Shown: piece after piece, positions 1 to 8,979 of the stretch
Layout of the letters: each line of letters opens with the position of its first letter
How positions within the stretch are numbered: position 1 is the first letter of the stretch
From: a virus
DNA: 28,957 nt
IMG/VR virus record: IMGVR_UViG_3300023106_000024
Span: 1 to 28,957 of that record
Direction: 5' to 3' (one strand)
Notes under the pieces: generated by a model
The model's input: the letters and a program-made list of their open reading frames with translations, nothing else
Told to the model about the DNA's origin: nothing
Databases searched by the model: none
Program-made: the position numbers and the translations under genes

Positions 1-60
1 AGATTCAATGTGCAGCTTAGAGCCGTCACCTAGTGCTAGTCCGTTTAGTGTAAAACGCAT
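1..60 (-). CDS. Probable distal tail (Dit-like) protein, N-terminal 20 codons only
   Basis: The reading frame opens at an ATG at 60 and runs off the window edge, so only about 20 residues are visible, beginning MRFTLNGLALGDG. The start overlaps the tape-measure stop in a TAATG arrangement, which suggests translational coupling. In siphophages the gene directly after the tape measure usually encodes the distal tail protein, the hub joining the tail tube to the baseplate, and the Phe/Leu-Asn-Gly start fits such proteins. The assignment rests on position; too little sequence is present for a domain call. Confidence 0.55.
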   Translation of the reverse strand, partial: MRFTLNGLALGDGSKLHIES

Positions 61-3000
61 TATAGTTTATTCAACTCCCATGTTAGGTTTCTGTTTACTT
101 GGTCCATATCAAGGTCAGTGTGAACTTCGTTTGTTTGATTAATAGTTACGCCTTGACCAAAGCCATTAGTGCCACTTGTTTCACTTACCATTGCTGGTGC
201 GAATTGTGAGCTTAATGTTCCGCTTGCATCAATGCCTAAGTCTGCATTCATAGCAGTCATAGCAAAGCCGTCAGTAATTGCAGATGCAGCGTCCTTTGCT
301 GCTTGTACTGCGTCAGCTGTTGAGTCTACGATACCGTTTGCGATACCTAGACCAAGCATCTTACCAACTTCATCACGCATTAATCGTGAAGGTGATTTGA
401 TGCCAAAGAAGCCTTTAATGCCGTCCATAATCATGCCACCAAAGCCTTTAATCTTATCCACAACCCATTTAGCTGCGTTGTTAATACCGTTCCAGATACC
501 TTCTACAATGTTTCTACCTAAGTTTGCAACACCGCTAAAGGCGTTTACAATGTTGTTCCAGATTCCGCTGAAGAATCCACCTACAGCATTCCAGATATTC
601 TTGATACCGTCCCATGCCCGTTGGAAGATTCCTACATAGAAACCAACTACAACGTTGAAGATATTTACAATGCCGTTCCAGATACCTTGGAAGAATCCAA
701 CAACTACGTTCCAGATGTTTTTAATTCCCTCCCATGCTCCTCTGAATAAGTCAGTGAAGAATGTTCCTACAACGCTGAAGACAAGCACAATGCCGTCCCA
801 TAATCCTTGGAAGAATGCACCAGCACCATTCCAGATTGCGACAATACCGTTCCAAGCTCCTACAAAGGCGTTTGCAACTGCTTGTACAATACCGATGACA
901 AACTGTAGAACTCCTACAAGAATGTTTACGGCTATAACAAGTACTGTACCGATTACTTGAGCTAAGAATGTGATAACAGGCATTAAGAATTGAATGACAC
1001 TGATTACCGCTGTAATGATAGTCACTAATACTGGTAGTAACGTCATGACAAGTTGTAGTAGTGGCGGTATTAATGGTAGTAGTGCAGCTAGAACTTGACC
1101 AAATACTTCAGCAATCACTGGCATAATAGTTGCGATTGCTCCACCTAGCACTTGAGCTAGTTGTGTGAAGATGTCAAAGACAGGTTGTAGTGCTTTACCA
1201 AATGCTTCAAATGTTGGCTGTAGAGCCTTGAAAGCATCTTGGAAGATAGTTGTTTGTGTTCCTAGATAGATGAATACGCCTACTAGAAGTCCTAGTGCTG
1301 CAAGAAGTGGGTGCTTTGCAAGAACACCGAACACCTTGTTAATAACTCCAGCTTCACCAGAGATGCCCTTCATACCAGCAGCAATTTTACCGCCAGTAAA
1401 TAGGTCTAGAACCTGTACTGCTTCACGCCCAAACTCGCTAACCAGTCGTAATGAGCCAGCCATACCAGAGATGTAAGTAATAATAGGGGTTGCAAGAGCT
1501 GAAAATACTAGTAAATTTGTGACAAATGACTTAAGTGGGCCGTCTAGATTATTGTAAGCTTCAACAATCCCTAGAATACCCTTAACGAATGTACCAACAA
1601 CTCCTAGAAGTGCTCGTAGAATCGTGTCGGTTGCTTCAAATAGGGCTTTCATTCTGTTTTGTCCCTCTTCAGTAGCAATCCAGTCACGTGCTTTGTTAAT
1701 CATTTCGGTGAATGTACCGATTAATGAGATACCAGCATCGTTTGAAACCTTGAATAAGTCCATAAATAGACCGATTGTAGCCCCTAAGAATGAGCCAAGT
1801 TGTTGCATAGCGGTGATACCGAGTTCGATAGCTCCTCTAATCTTGTCTTGACCTTCAGCTGAACCTGTGAATGCTGCTGCAAGTTCAGTTTGCTTAACAA
1901 TCCAGTCAGAGAGCATTAGTACATATGGGTTACCAATGTTCACTAGGTCTGTAAAGACTCGTGCAAGTGGCTCGATAGCTCCCGTAAGTATATTTGTAGC
2001 CGTAGCCGTGTTGTTTAGAGAGTTTTCAACTGCACCTTGGAAGAATGGTTGTTGAATAACGCTTGAAGCTTCTTTTGCCATACCGTTGAACGCTGTAGCG
2101 ATAGCGCCAAGACCACGCTCAAGCATAGGGAATGAAGTTTTAGCAATGTTTCGGATTTCTGTATCTAGTCCAGCAAAGAAGTTGTCTTGAATAGTGTTCT
2201 TAACAGGCTCAAAAGCATTCTTTACGTCAATAAGTGCAAGTACAAATGCTTTTGCGTTCTTAGATAGACCAGCAAATGGGTCTTCACCAGCTGAAGCAGC
2301 AGAAGCTTCATTTAGTTCTGCCATTTGTCGGATTAAATCACGTTGTAGGTCTTCTCGGTCAGCACGAACATCGTCCATTGATTCAGAGATTTTACCTAGT
2401 GACTTAACTAGAGATTCTTCAGTGCTTGAAGCTGCTACTTGAGCTGCGAATGCAATGTCAGGGAATTGTCCCTTAAGAGCATCTAGGTCAGATTGAGCAC
2501 CAGCAAGGTCTGGATTGATTGAAAGTCGTGTGTCTTTGATGTCAATAAGTTCATCAAGTACAGAGATAATGTTTTCAATTTCACCAACATTTTCACCACG
2601 TGATATTTTTTCAAGTCTTAGAGCCTTTAAGTTAAGGCTAGAAGCTTTCATTTCATTTCGGTTAGCTTTTGTAAGTGAGTTTAGATTAGTTGCAAGGTCA
2701 CGTACATTGTCTTTAATGCCTGTGTATGAGTAGTCTAGTTCAGCGTTTGCATCTGCAAGACGTGCTTGTGCCTCATAAAGTTCTTGTGTTGCTTCACGTG
2801 CTTGTACTGAAGAAGCACCGTAAGTTAATAGGGCGCTGTTCAAGTTCATTTGAGCGGTTGCAACATCAGCTGAAATGTCGTCAATGTCTTTTGCAACATC
2901 TAGGAAGCTTCGTGCTGCACTTGTGATGTTAGACCAAGCGGTCACACCCTTCATGATTGTTTCATTTAGAACACGGAGACGTTCTTCAGCAAGTTCTTTG

Positions 3001-3548
3001 ACAGTTTCTGCATATTGGTCAGTAAGGTCTGTTAGACGTTCTGTCAATGCTGCGTCTTGCTTCATGCCGTTTCGCATGATGTCAGCTTGCCGTCTAGCTA
3101 GTGTGCTTGCTGCACTCATGCCACCAGTAGCTTTAGTAGCTGCTTTGAAAGCATCACCAATACCACCTGTAGCAATCTTTAATGTCGCAAATGCACCAGC
3201 AAAAGCTGCAACGCCAGCAGGGACTGTATATAATAGCCCTCCTAACGCCGTGAGAGCACCCACAAGCTCGATAATAGCACCAGTAGCAATAGAAGCCCCA
3301 ATTACCATTGAAGTTAGCTCAAAGCCTCTTAGAGCGATTTGAAAGTCTCTAAATAGTTGTGCTGAACGACCCAAGTTCTTTCTAAAGTCGTCTAGTGAAA
3401 GTTTTGCACCACCAAAGCCTCGTTTGAATTCACGGTCTACATCGTCACCAGTTTGCTTTGCGTTTCGCCGTACTCTTCGAGTAGTAGCATCAAAGTCCGC
3501 ATCGTTCGCTGTGAGGTACCATGTAATTTCTCCTCCTCGTGCGTCCAT
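60..3548 (-). CDS. Tail tape measure protein
   Basis: This 1162-residue protein is the largest in the window and lies between the tail chaperones and the distal tail gene, the standard tape-measure position. Its N-terminal third is rich in Ala, Gln and Glu with coiled-coil character. Several hydrophobic stretches follow (around residues 75-125 and 735-890). Residues about 890-1035 are a Trp/Gly repeat region (units such as GIWNGI and GIKNIWN), followed by the conserved KSPSRLMRDEVGKMLGLGIANG-type ending of tape measures near 1045-1075. Such proteins set tail length and are ejected during infection; at roughly 1.5 A per residue the tail would be near 170 nm, which is an inference. The ATG at 3548 has no good ribosome site. 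A strong GAGGAGG lies just inside the ORF without a usable start after it, so the exact start is uncertain. Confidence 0.95.
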   Translation of the reverse strand: MDARGGEITWYLTANDADFDATTRRVRRNAKQTGDDVDREFKRGFGGAKLSLDDFRKNLGRSAQLFRDFQIALRGFELTSMVIGASIATGAIIELVGALTALGGLLYTVPAGVAAFAGAFATLKIATGGIGDAFKAATKATGGMSAASTLARRQADIMRNGMKQDAALTERLTDLTDQYAETVKELAEERLRVLNETIMKGVTAWSNITSAARSFLDVAKDIDDISADVATAQMNLNSALLTYGASSVQAREATQELYEAQARLADANAELDYSYTGIKDNVRDLATNLNSLTKANRNEMKASSLNLKALRLEKISRGENVGEIENIISVLDELIDIKDTRLSINPDLAGAQSDLDALKGQFPDIAFAAQVAASSTEESLVKSLGKISESMDDVRADREDLQRDLIRQMAELNEASAASAGEDPFAGLSKNAKAFVLALIDVKNAFEPVKNTIQDNFFAGLDTEIRNIAKTSFPMLERGLGAIATAFNGMAKEASSVIQQPFFQGAVENSLNNTATATNILTGAIEPLARVFTDLVNIGNPYVLMLSDWIVKQTELAAAFTGSAEGQDKIRGAIELGITAMQQLGSFLGATIGLFMDLFKVSNDAGISLIGTFTEMINKARDWIATEEGQNRMKALFEATDTILRALLGVVGTFVKGILGIVEAYNNLDGPLKSFVTNLLVFSALATPIITYISGMAGSLRLVSEFGREAVQVLDLFTGGKIAAGMKGISGEAGVINKVFGVLAKHPLLAALGLLVGVFIYLGTQTTIFQDAFKALQPTFEAFGKALQPVFDIFTQLAQVLGGAIATIMPVIAEVFGQVLAALLPLIPPLLQLVMTLLPVLVTIITAVISVIQFLMPVITFLAQVIGTVLVIAVNILVGVLQFVIGIVQAVANAFVGAWNGIVAIWNGAGAFFQGLWDGIVLVFSVVGTFFTDLFRGAWEGIKNIWNVVVGFFQGIWNGIVNIFNVVVGFYVGIFQRAWDGIKNIWNAVGGFFSGIWNNIVNAFSGVANLGRNIVEGIWNGINNAAKWVVDKIKGFGGMIMDGIKGFFGIKSPSRLMRDEVGKMLGLGIANGIVDSTADAVQAAKDAASAITDGFAMTAMNADLGIDASGTLSSQFAPAMVSETSGTNGFGQGVTINQTNEVHTDLDMDQVNRNLTWELNKL

Positions 3549-3572
3549 AAGTATGTCTGTCCGTTTATCTTC

Positions 3573-3881
3573 CTAGCTATTGGCTATATTCTTAAAGTGT
3601 TCTGATAATTTCTTTACACCCTCGCCCTTTTTCGTGTGTGGGGCAGCTGCAATTTGTGTTAAGTTATACAGTTGAATCGCTTGTTGCTTCTTAGCAACTC
3701 TTAGCAATAACTGAACATGCTTATAAGGGAGTTCTTTAGCCTCCCTGAAGGTGTACTGTGGATAGTAGTAACAGAGTTGAGCCAAAAGCTCGTCAACATT
3801 TAGTTTCGGAGCTTTGACAACAACTTTTTTAACACGTATCCTCTTACCTTGAGGTACGGCAGGACGTTTATCTTCGTCCAT
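3573..3881 (-). CDS. Tail assembly chaperone, downstream partner (GT-like)
   Basis: This 102-residue protein has a basic N-terminus (KRIRVKKVVVKAPK) and a helical core (DELLAQLCYYYPQYTF, then QLLLRVAKKQQAIQLYNL). It sits between a first chaperone ORF and the tape measure, the place of the second tail chaperone in siphophages. Those proteins bind the tape measure during tail assembly and are absent from the mature virion. In many phages this segment is made only as a -1 frameshift fusion to the first chaperone. Here its frame has a TAG at 3891-3893, twelve bases or less upstream of its own ATG, so a fusion across that point is not possible. It appears to be independently initiated. Confidence 0.75.
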   Translation of the reverse strand: MDEDKRPAVPQGKRIRVKKVVVKAPKLNVDELLAQLCYYYPQYTFREAKELPYKHVQLLLRVAKKQQAIQLYNLTQIAAAPHTKKGEGVKKLSEHFKNIANS

Positions 3882-3916
3882 AGAATGTGCCTAAATTAAA
3901 TTAGAGCAAATCCCTA

Positions 3917-4249
3917 CTATTGTAGAGACAGCTCCGCTTTAATCATCGTATTGAAGTTACGATATACCTTCACGTTTTCTTTTTCGAGCATGGTACGAAT
4001 GTCGTCCTCATGGTCGATTGGAGTGATTAGACCGTAAAGGAAGTCCTCCAATTCACGTGATTTTGCTTTGTAGGCTACAGGGTCTTCTTTACGAAGTGCT
4101 TCAGCATCGTCGATGCCTTCTGAAAGCTCCTGAATCTGTTCTACTTCGCTAACTACAGGGTAACGCAAGAAGTATTTCTTGCCTCGTAGGTCGAAACCTA
4201 CTCCGTCTGTAGTATTTTCTGTTAGTATGTACTCTTTTTGTTGACTCAT
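3917..4249 (-). CDS. Tail assembly chaperone, upstream partner (G-like)
   Basis: This 110-residue protein begins MSQQKEYILTENTTDGVGFDLRGKKYFLRYP. It has a short beta-rich start, then an acidic helical body (VEQIQELSEGIDDAEAL and SRELEDFLYGLITPI). Size, acidity and position immediately after the major tail protein and before the tape-measure pair match the first tail chaperone of siphophages, equivalent in role to lambda gpG. It ends in a TAG at 3917, 35 bases before the next gene starts. The function is inferred from family pattern and synteny rather than from a catalytic motif. Confidence 0.75.
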   Translation of the reverse strand: MSQQKEYILTENTTDGVGFDLRGKKYFLRYPVVSEVEQIQELSEGIDDAEALRKEDPVAYKAKSRELEDFLYGLITPIDHEDDIRTMLEKENVKVYRNFNTMIKAELSLQ

Positions 4250-4284
4250 CGGTCTATGTCCTTTACTTATGTAGTTTTGTTAGA

Positions 4285-4797
4285 CTAGCTAACTGTTGAG
4301 AGTGCGCCTTCTTTGAAGAACTGGATATTTCCTGAACCTGCTTCTGGCTCACCTACGAATCGTACTGATACTGTTCGTACTGAGTTGTCTGCAAATTCCA
4401 TACTGTCAATAACAGTACGTGCGTTCTTTAGTCGGAATACGTCACCAGGAGTACCACATGAAATGATGTCCAAGTCATTGTACGCTGGAGATGTATCACA
4501 AGAAGCTGCCTTTACGTCAATTGCGCCGTCTGCGTCAGTTACTGTTTCACCGCTTGACATTGTTCCACCGTTTGCAACGTAATATTGTGGAAGAACAACT
4601 GCAAGAGATTCAACGTCACTCTTTAGAAGAGTAAGTGTTACTGATGCACGGATTGCGCCTTCGATACTGTAGGTTTGACCCTGAATAGTTTCGTAGTCGT
4701 TTGAATTTTGTTCGTAGTCCAGAGACACCTCTGAGATGTCTAGAAGTGTGTTTGCACCCCATTGGATTTCGAAGCTACCTTTTACTAGATTTGCCAT
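4285..4797 (-). CDS. Major tail tube protein
   Basis: This 170-residue protein is predominantly beta. It starts MANLVKGSFEIQWGANTLLDISEVSLDYEQNS and ends with a typical tube-protein strand pattern (NSVRTVSVRFVGEPEAGSGNIQFF). The opening, in which an epitope-like segment describes a base value followed by acidic turns, is characteristic of siphophage tail tube subunits. Hexameric rings of this protein would stack around the tape measure. It follows the tail terminator gene by 6 bases and precedes the chaperones, the expected order. Confidence 0.85.
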   Translation of the reverse strand: MANLVKGSFEIQWGANTLLDISEVSLDYEQNSNDYETIQGQTYSIEGAIRASVTLTLLKSDVESLAVVLPQYYVANGGTMSSGETVTDADGAIDVKAASCDTSPAYNDLDIISCGTPGDVFRLKNARTVIDSMEFADNSVRTVSVRFVGEPEAGSGNIQFFKEGALSTVS

Positions 4798-4803
4798 CTG
4801 TTT

Positions 4804-5208
4804 TTAGCACCTTTGCTTATATGTTTTTATATTTACTTGTAGAAGCCCTGTTTCTCGGTCTTCATCGTCAATGTCGCCATCGTCTGGAAAAACGTCAACT
4901 TCTACTTCTAGAACTTGGAATCCCTCTAACTCTATACAACTTTGACAATTCAACAACTCTTCTAAAGCATAAAGCTTTTCTTCAACTTCTTTTGCTTTAA
5001 CAGCTCTGAAGTTAATGATGAAGTTATATTGTTTAATCATCTCACCCGTCTTATTCTTGCCTATACGGAATCCTCCACTAGGGATTATCCAATAAACAGA
5101 ATCTGGTGTATGTTTGGAATCTGGAACTCGGCGTAAATACAAATCCTGTCCAAATGTAGCGACACCTTCAGCTTCAAGCCATTGTATGAATGATTCTGTG
5201 ATTGTCAT
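4804..5208 (-). CDS. Tail terminator / minor capsid-type protein
   Basis: This 134-residue protein (MTITESFIQWLEAEGVATFGQDLYLRRVPDS...) follows the HK97 gp10-like gene and directly precedes the major tail protein. That is the place of the tail terminator, which caps the growing tube and joins it to the head. The N-terminal helix with an ATFGQDLYLRRVP segment and an alternating alpha/beta body fit phage minor capsid/terminator families. The gene overlaps its upstream neighbour by one base at 5208 (TAATG). The assignment is from synteny plus general pattern. Confidence 0.7.
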   Translation of the reverse strand: MTITESFIQWLEAEGVATFGQDLYLRRVPDSKHTPDSVYWIIPSGGFRIGKNKTGEMIKQYNFIINFRAVKAKEVEEKLYALEELLNCQSCIELEGFQVLEVEVDVFPDDGDIDDEDRETGLLQVNIKTYKQRC

Positions 5209-5552
5209 TATACGACCCTTGCCTTTCTAAAGTATCTTTCAGCACGGCGGGCAACTTTCTGTACTGATTTCTCAGCGAAGCCTTTTCCTGTACCAGGAGT
5301 TGTGTAGCGTCTTACTGGCCCAGAGGTATAACCTCTTTCTTGGTAAGCTGCATATTTCTGTCCCCAGTTAATCTTGCCTCTTTTGCCCATTACTGCAATC
5401 TTTACATTCCGTCTCAAGTCACCAGTTAGCATAGGAGTTATTGGTGTTGACTCTTGTTTTATGTCGTTAAGCATAAAGCGAATTGCCAGTGGAACGTTCG
5501 TTTTCATTCTAGTCTGGATAATAACGGTGTTGTCTCGCATAGTGTAAGCCAT
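5208..5552 (-). CDS. HK97 gp10-like head-tail joining protein
   Basis: This 114-residue basic protein contains the recognisable segment STPITPMLTGDLRRNVKI, then KYAAYQERGYTSG and RRYTTPGTGKGFAEKSV. These are hallmark motifs of the HK97 gp10/minor capsid family: TP.LTG.LR, YA.YQE.G, TTPGTGKGFAE. The family sits at the head-tail interface, often between stopper and terminator. The start overlaps the stop of the preceding gene by one base at 5552 and the stop overlaps the next start at 5208, so the head-tail genes are translationally coupled. Confidence 0.85.
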   Translation of the reverse strand: MAYTMRDNTVIIQTRMKTNVPLAIRFMLNDIKQESTPITPMLTGDLRRNVKIAVMGKRGKINWGQKYAAYQERGYTSGPVRRYTTPGTGKGFAEKSVQKVARRAERYFRKARVV

Positions 5553-5923
5553 TAGAGTGCCTCCGATTTCTTCAGGTAGATGTGAACATTGTCAATCTTG
5601 TTTCTACGAAGCTTGTCTTGTCCGATTCGTACAGTCGTAATCTTGTACCAACTCTCTGCTTCTGGGGCATTGAATAGGTTAGCTATGATGTACATTCCTT
5701 CAAGTCTGAAAGCTCTGCTTGTAACTTCTGAATTATTAAAGTCGATGTAAGCGTGTGCATCAGCGTTAACGATGTCAACGTGATTTGAGTGTCCGTGACC
5801 GATTGTTTGGAAAAAGTCACAGGCTAAGTCAGTTAGTACCACAGGTTCTATGTCTCCGTAGCCGTCTGGGACGGTAGTTTCGACAAGTTTTACTGTGTCT
5901 TTGTAACAAAGATACTTGCTCAT
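5552..5923 (-). CDS. Head closure / stopper-type protein
   Basis: This 123-residue protein lies between the connector/adaptor and the gp10-like protein, the normal place for the head closure (stopper) that plugs the portal after packaging. It is mostly beta (TVKLVETTVPDGYGDIEPVVLTDL at the start, VHIYLKKSEAL at the end). The YGD and DFFQTIG segments resemble the gp16/closure group. It overlaps the connector gene by four bases (5920-5923, ATGA). The family call is moderate because I rely on order and fold pattern. Confidence 0.65.
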   Translation of the reverse strand: MSKYLCYKDTVKLVETTVPDGYGDIEPVVLTDLACDFFQTIGHGHSNHVDIVNADAHAYIDFNNSEVTSRAFRLEGMYIIANLFNAPEAESWYKITTVRIGQDKLRRNKIDNVHIYLKKSEAL

Positions 5924-6606
5924 GTTGGCATCACCGCAACAGAACCGTAAGGCCCTGCGTATCGCTTTAATAGCAGTACGTTGTGCGGTAATACTTCAGG
6001 AGAGCGAGTTGCTTCATTTGTCTTAGTCCATGAATGTCCTTCAACTGATTGAGACTTTAGGTCTTTTGAACAATCAAGTTGATATTCAATCATGTCAGCC
6101 CAGAGATACATAATATCGTCAGGGAAGCAGTCAATCCAATCAGCGTCTACCGCTAACTGTACACAGTCTTCACAAGCACATTCACAGAAGCAATCGTGAC
6201 AGTTCTCAATGTACTTACCAATTCCACCTCGCTCAAATTGAGCTTTAGCGTTCTTGATGTCTCGTATAGTGATGAACTCTCCGTCTTTGTGAACGTATAC
6301 AAGTTTCACACTGTGAACCTCTGTAAAGGGGTCTACGTGGAAGTATCGGTCTAGCTTGTTATAGCTAAATAGCTTGTATGTGCCTTCTGCTTCGTCAGCT
6401 GGAAGTAAAGTAGATGTATCTACATTTGGACAGGCACGTTGGTCTTGTGCCTTGCCCAGTTCGTTGTAAAGGTTCTGAGGGCTAAGAGTGAAACCAAGTA
6501 ACGTTTCTAACATTGCCTTAGTGCGACGTATAGTTGCATTAAAGACAGCTTTTTCTGAATCAGATACTGTTTGTCCAGTTAGTTCTGTGTACTTCTTAAT
6601 GTCCAC
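5920..6606 (-). CDS. Head-tail connector (gp6-like adaptor) with a cysteine cluster
   Basis: This 228-residue protein follows the capsid gene and starts with a helical segment typical of adaptor proteins (YTELTGQTVSDSEKAVFNATIRRTKAMLETLLGF). The adaptor ring docks under the portal and binds the stopper. An unusual feature is a dense cysteine run at residues 136-148 (C136, C139, C141, C143, C145, C148) followed by C160 in DWIDCF. The short piece NCHDCFCECACEDC shows the spacing. This could bind zinc or form a loop held by metal, which is inference. A similar VQLAVDADW segment directly after the cysteines suggests an insertion within an otherwise standard adaptor. Confidence 0.75.
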   Translation of the reverse strand: MDIKKYTELTGQTVSDSEKAVFNATIRRTKAMLETLLGFTLSPQNLYNELGKAQDQRACPNVDTSTLLPADEAEGTYKLFSYNKLDRYFHVDPFTEVHSVKLVYVHKDGEFITIRDIKNAKAQFERGGIGKYIENCHDCFCECACEDCVQLAVDADWIDCFPDDIMYLWADMIEYQLDCSKDLKSQSVEGHSWTKTNEATRSPEVLPHNVLLLKRYAGPYGSVAVMPT

Positions 6607-6655
6607 TCTTAAAGCCCTTTTTGTGTTTCTTTTTGTTTTACTTAATCAGTTAAGA

Positions 6656-8950
6656 TTAAGATACTGTGCTTTGGCGAATACCAGCAACACGGCTTCGGTC
6701 TAGGAATGCACCACCTCGGAAGAATGAGCCACGTAGGACTAGTTCGTTTCGTTGGTAAGCAGACTTAACTACACCACCATCTTCGTATGAAGCTTGGCTT
6801 GAGATGTCGTATTGTAGACCACCGCTTGTTCGTCCACGGAACTGTGTAAGGTCAGCGTAGAATACAGCGTGGTTGATTGCAACGTTTGCACCGTCAACTT
6901 GTACAGTAACTGAGTCGTTACCACCTAGTGAAGGCATTAGGTCGTTTGGTACAACAATGAACGGCATACCGAAGATTGTTGGAAGACCACCACCTGTTAG
7001 GATTTCTGCAAGAGGGCCACTAACACCAGCTCGTAGAGCACGTGCCTTTAGTTCAGCGAATGTTCGTGCGTTGAAGATAAGCGTTCCTGAAAGAGTTGTG
7101 TCTGAGATTTCTGTTAGAGCTTCTAGCCATACAGTTAGAGCTGAAGCGTCATCTGCTGGGCTGTAAGCAACTGATGCACCTGTAGCGTCAACAGCTTGTT
7201 CAAGCTTAGCGATAACAAGTTGTGCTCGTTTTCGGTCGTAGTCGTTTCGGTAACCACGTGCAGCGTCTTGTAGAAGGTCAACAGCAGCAAATCGAGTTGC
7301 AGCAGTACATACTACTGAAACAGCAGCAAGTTCTTCTAGGCGTTCAGTGTGTACAACTGTACCGTATTCACTGATTGGCTTAAGGTTTCCGTCTTCGTCG
7401 TCATCACAGAATGCAACGTTTTGCATGTTGATGTCACCAACTCGTTCTGTCCATGCGAAGTCAATTGAGTCAGTTTCTGTCCAGTTAGTTGCACTAAGAA
7501 TTGCTGTGTAGTCGTTACGAGTACCAACGATTTCTGTGTGTAGTTCTGGAGAGATAACGAAGTTACCGATGTCTTCAAGAGTGATAGCGTTACGTACAAC
7601 ACCAGCTTCTTTTAGTGCATCAAGGTTTACTTGGTTGATTTGTCGGAGTTCGTCCCATGCTACGATGCTTTGACCCTTAACGGCGTTCCAAGCAGCAGCA
7701 ACTTGAGCGTTGTATCGCTCGTCAGAACCCATAGCTTTGTATTTGTTTTCTGTTTTGTCCACTTTTTGTGTCTCTTCTTTTTTAAATGTTGGTTCTTTAG
7801 CTGATGTATCAAAAGCGTTCTTTGCTTCTACCTTAGCTGCTTCAAGTTTCTTATCAAAATCTTGTTGCATCTTTACGGCTTCAGCTTGAACTGCGTTCTT
7901 TACTGCTTCAGCAAGAGCGTTTTGGTCAACTTGTGGAGTTTCCTTAGCTGGTTCTTCAACTACTTCTTCCACTTTTTCTTCTTCAGCTACTTCTTCAGTT
8001 TTTACTTCAGTTTCAGCTTCTACTGGTGTTACCACTGTAGGTTCTTCAACTGGTGCAACTACTGGAACTTCAACTGGAGTTTCTTTAGTTTCTTCAGCAG
8101 GTGTTTCAACAACTTTTGGTTGCTCAACAACAGGTGTTTCTACCTTTTTGTCTTCGTCCATTTTGTTTTCCTGTTTATTGTTTGTTTGAGATAATTTCTC
8201 TTTTAGCTCGTCTGTTAGAGCGATAGCATTCTCTATTTCGGAAGTGTCAACTTTTACTTTGTAAGTAACAGTGTTTTCTTCAAGCTTAGGAGTTTCTTCT
8301 TCTGTTTTTGCTTGACTTTTTATGTCGTTTTTTGTTTTGTCGGCTACAGCTTCAGCGTGGTCACCTAAGATTTTATCTTCGATGCCTTCAACGTCTAGGC
8401 CGTTTTCCTTCGAACGTTCAAGCGAATTGTGAACTAACTGGTTAAGGCTAGCATTGTAATTATTCTGGGTAACTACTTGAGACAATCCTACGAGTTCTGC
8501 GTCCCAATAGACACCGTTCTCATCAGGTTGGACACCGATAGTTTCGATTGAAAAGTTTTTGCTGAATCCACCAACGAGTAGGTCATAAGCTAATCTAGCG
8601 TATGGGTTCTCGTTAATAGCATAGCGAATCTTGTCAATTGCAACTCGATAGCCGTCCTTTGAAACACCGATTACTTCTCCGATTAAGCTAGAGAGCTTAT
8701 CTTCGTGGTCGCCTGTTAGTTGACCTCCGTAGCGGTTAACGTCCATTGATTCAATGTCGTACCGTGTTCGGTTTCGTTGTTCCGTATTGTCTGTGATAGT
8801 GAGTCCACCAGGAAATGATACAACGCCGTCACCTTCATCAATGAAAGAGCTTCGTTCGACTTGCACATTTAGTTGGTTAGTGACTTTGTTTTTCACACAA
8901 ACCTCGTTTGTTTTAATGTTCGTTTTGTTTTTGTTGCTGATACTCTGCAA
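6656..8950 (-). CDS. Prohead protease-scaffold-major capsid fusion
   Basis: This 764-residue protein has three parts. Residues about 40-170 look like a herpes-type prohead protease: a histidine in GDHED (H82) and a serine in FSKNFSIET (S134, with S130 nearby) fit its catalytic His and Ser. Residues about 200-400 are a highly charged, Glu/Lys/Pro/Val-rich scaffold-like stretch with predicted coiled coil. From about 405 the sequence is HK97-fold major capsid (WNAVKGQSIVAWDEL, then VISPELHTEIVG, LIFNARTFAELKARALRAG, PFIVVPNDLMP). It would self-assemble, cleave itself and mature the capsid. The first codon at 8950 is TTG with AAGGA only two bases away; a GTG at 8896 behind GAGG is a good alternative. 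Another AGGA-spaced ATG at 8161 may start a scaffold-capsid form. Confidence 0.88.
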   Translation of the reverse strand: MQSISNKNKTNIKTNEVCVKNKVTNQLNVQVERSSFIDEGDGVVSFPGGLTITDNTEQRNRTRYDIESMDVNRYGGQLTGDHEDKLSSLIGEVIGVSKDGYRVAIDKIRYAINENPYARLAYDLLVGGFSKNFSIETIGVQPDENGVYWDAELVGLSQVVTQNNYNASLNQLVHNSLERSKENGLDVEGIEDKILGDHAEAVADKTKNDIKSQAKTEEETPKLEENTVTYKVKVDTSEIENAIALTDELKEKLSQTNNKQENKMDEDKKVETPVVEQPKVVETPAEETKETPVEVPVVAPVEEPTVVTPVEAETEVKTEEVAEEEKVEEVVEEPAKETPQVDQNALAEAVKNAVQAEAVKMQQDFDKKLEAAKVEAKNAFDTSAKEPTFKKEETQKVDKTENKYKAMGSDERYNAQVAAAWNAVKGQSIVAWDELRQINQVNLDALKEAGVVRNAITLEDIGNFVISPELHTEIVGTRNDYTAILSATNWTETDSIDFAWTERVGDINMQNVAFCDDDEDGNLKPISEYGTVVHTERLEELAAVSVVCTAATRFAAVDLLQDAARGYRNDYDRKRAQLVIAKLEQAVDATGASVAYSPADDASALTVWLEALTEISDTTLSGTLIFNARTFAELKARALRAGVSGPLAEILTGGGLPTIFGMPFIVVPNDLMPSLGGNDSVTVQVDGANVAINHAVFYADLTQFRGRTSGGLQYDISSQASYEDGGVVKSAYQRNELVLRGSFFRGGAFLDRSRVAGIRQSTVS
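8161..8176 (-). promoter_or_regulatory. Possible internal ribosome site within the capsid fusion
   Basis: On the minus strand AGGAAAACAAA directly precedes an in-frame ATG at 8161 (Met264 of the fusion, followed by DEDKKVETP), at the junction of the protease and scaffold parts. Spacing from AGGA to ATG is 7 bases. It could yield a protease-free scaffold-capsid product, as nested genes do in lambda. This is inference from the sequence alone. Confidence 0.4.
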
Positions 8951-8979
8951 CGTCCTTAAATAGAATCTTCTTGGTATCT

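Noticed and set aside
7862-8194. Plus-strand ORF of 110 codons opposite the scaffold region
   Set aside because: It is a mirror of the Glu/Lys-rich repeats in the capsid fusion and has no ribosome site.
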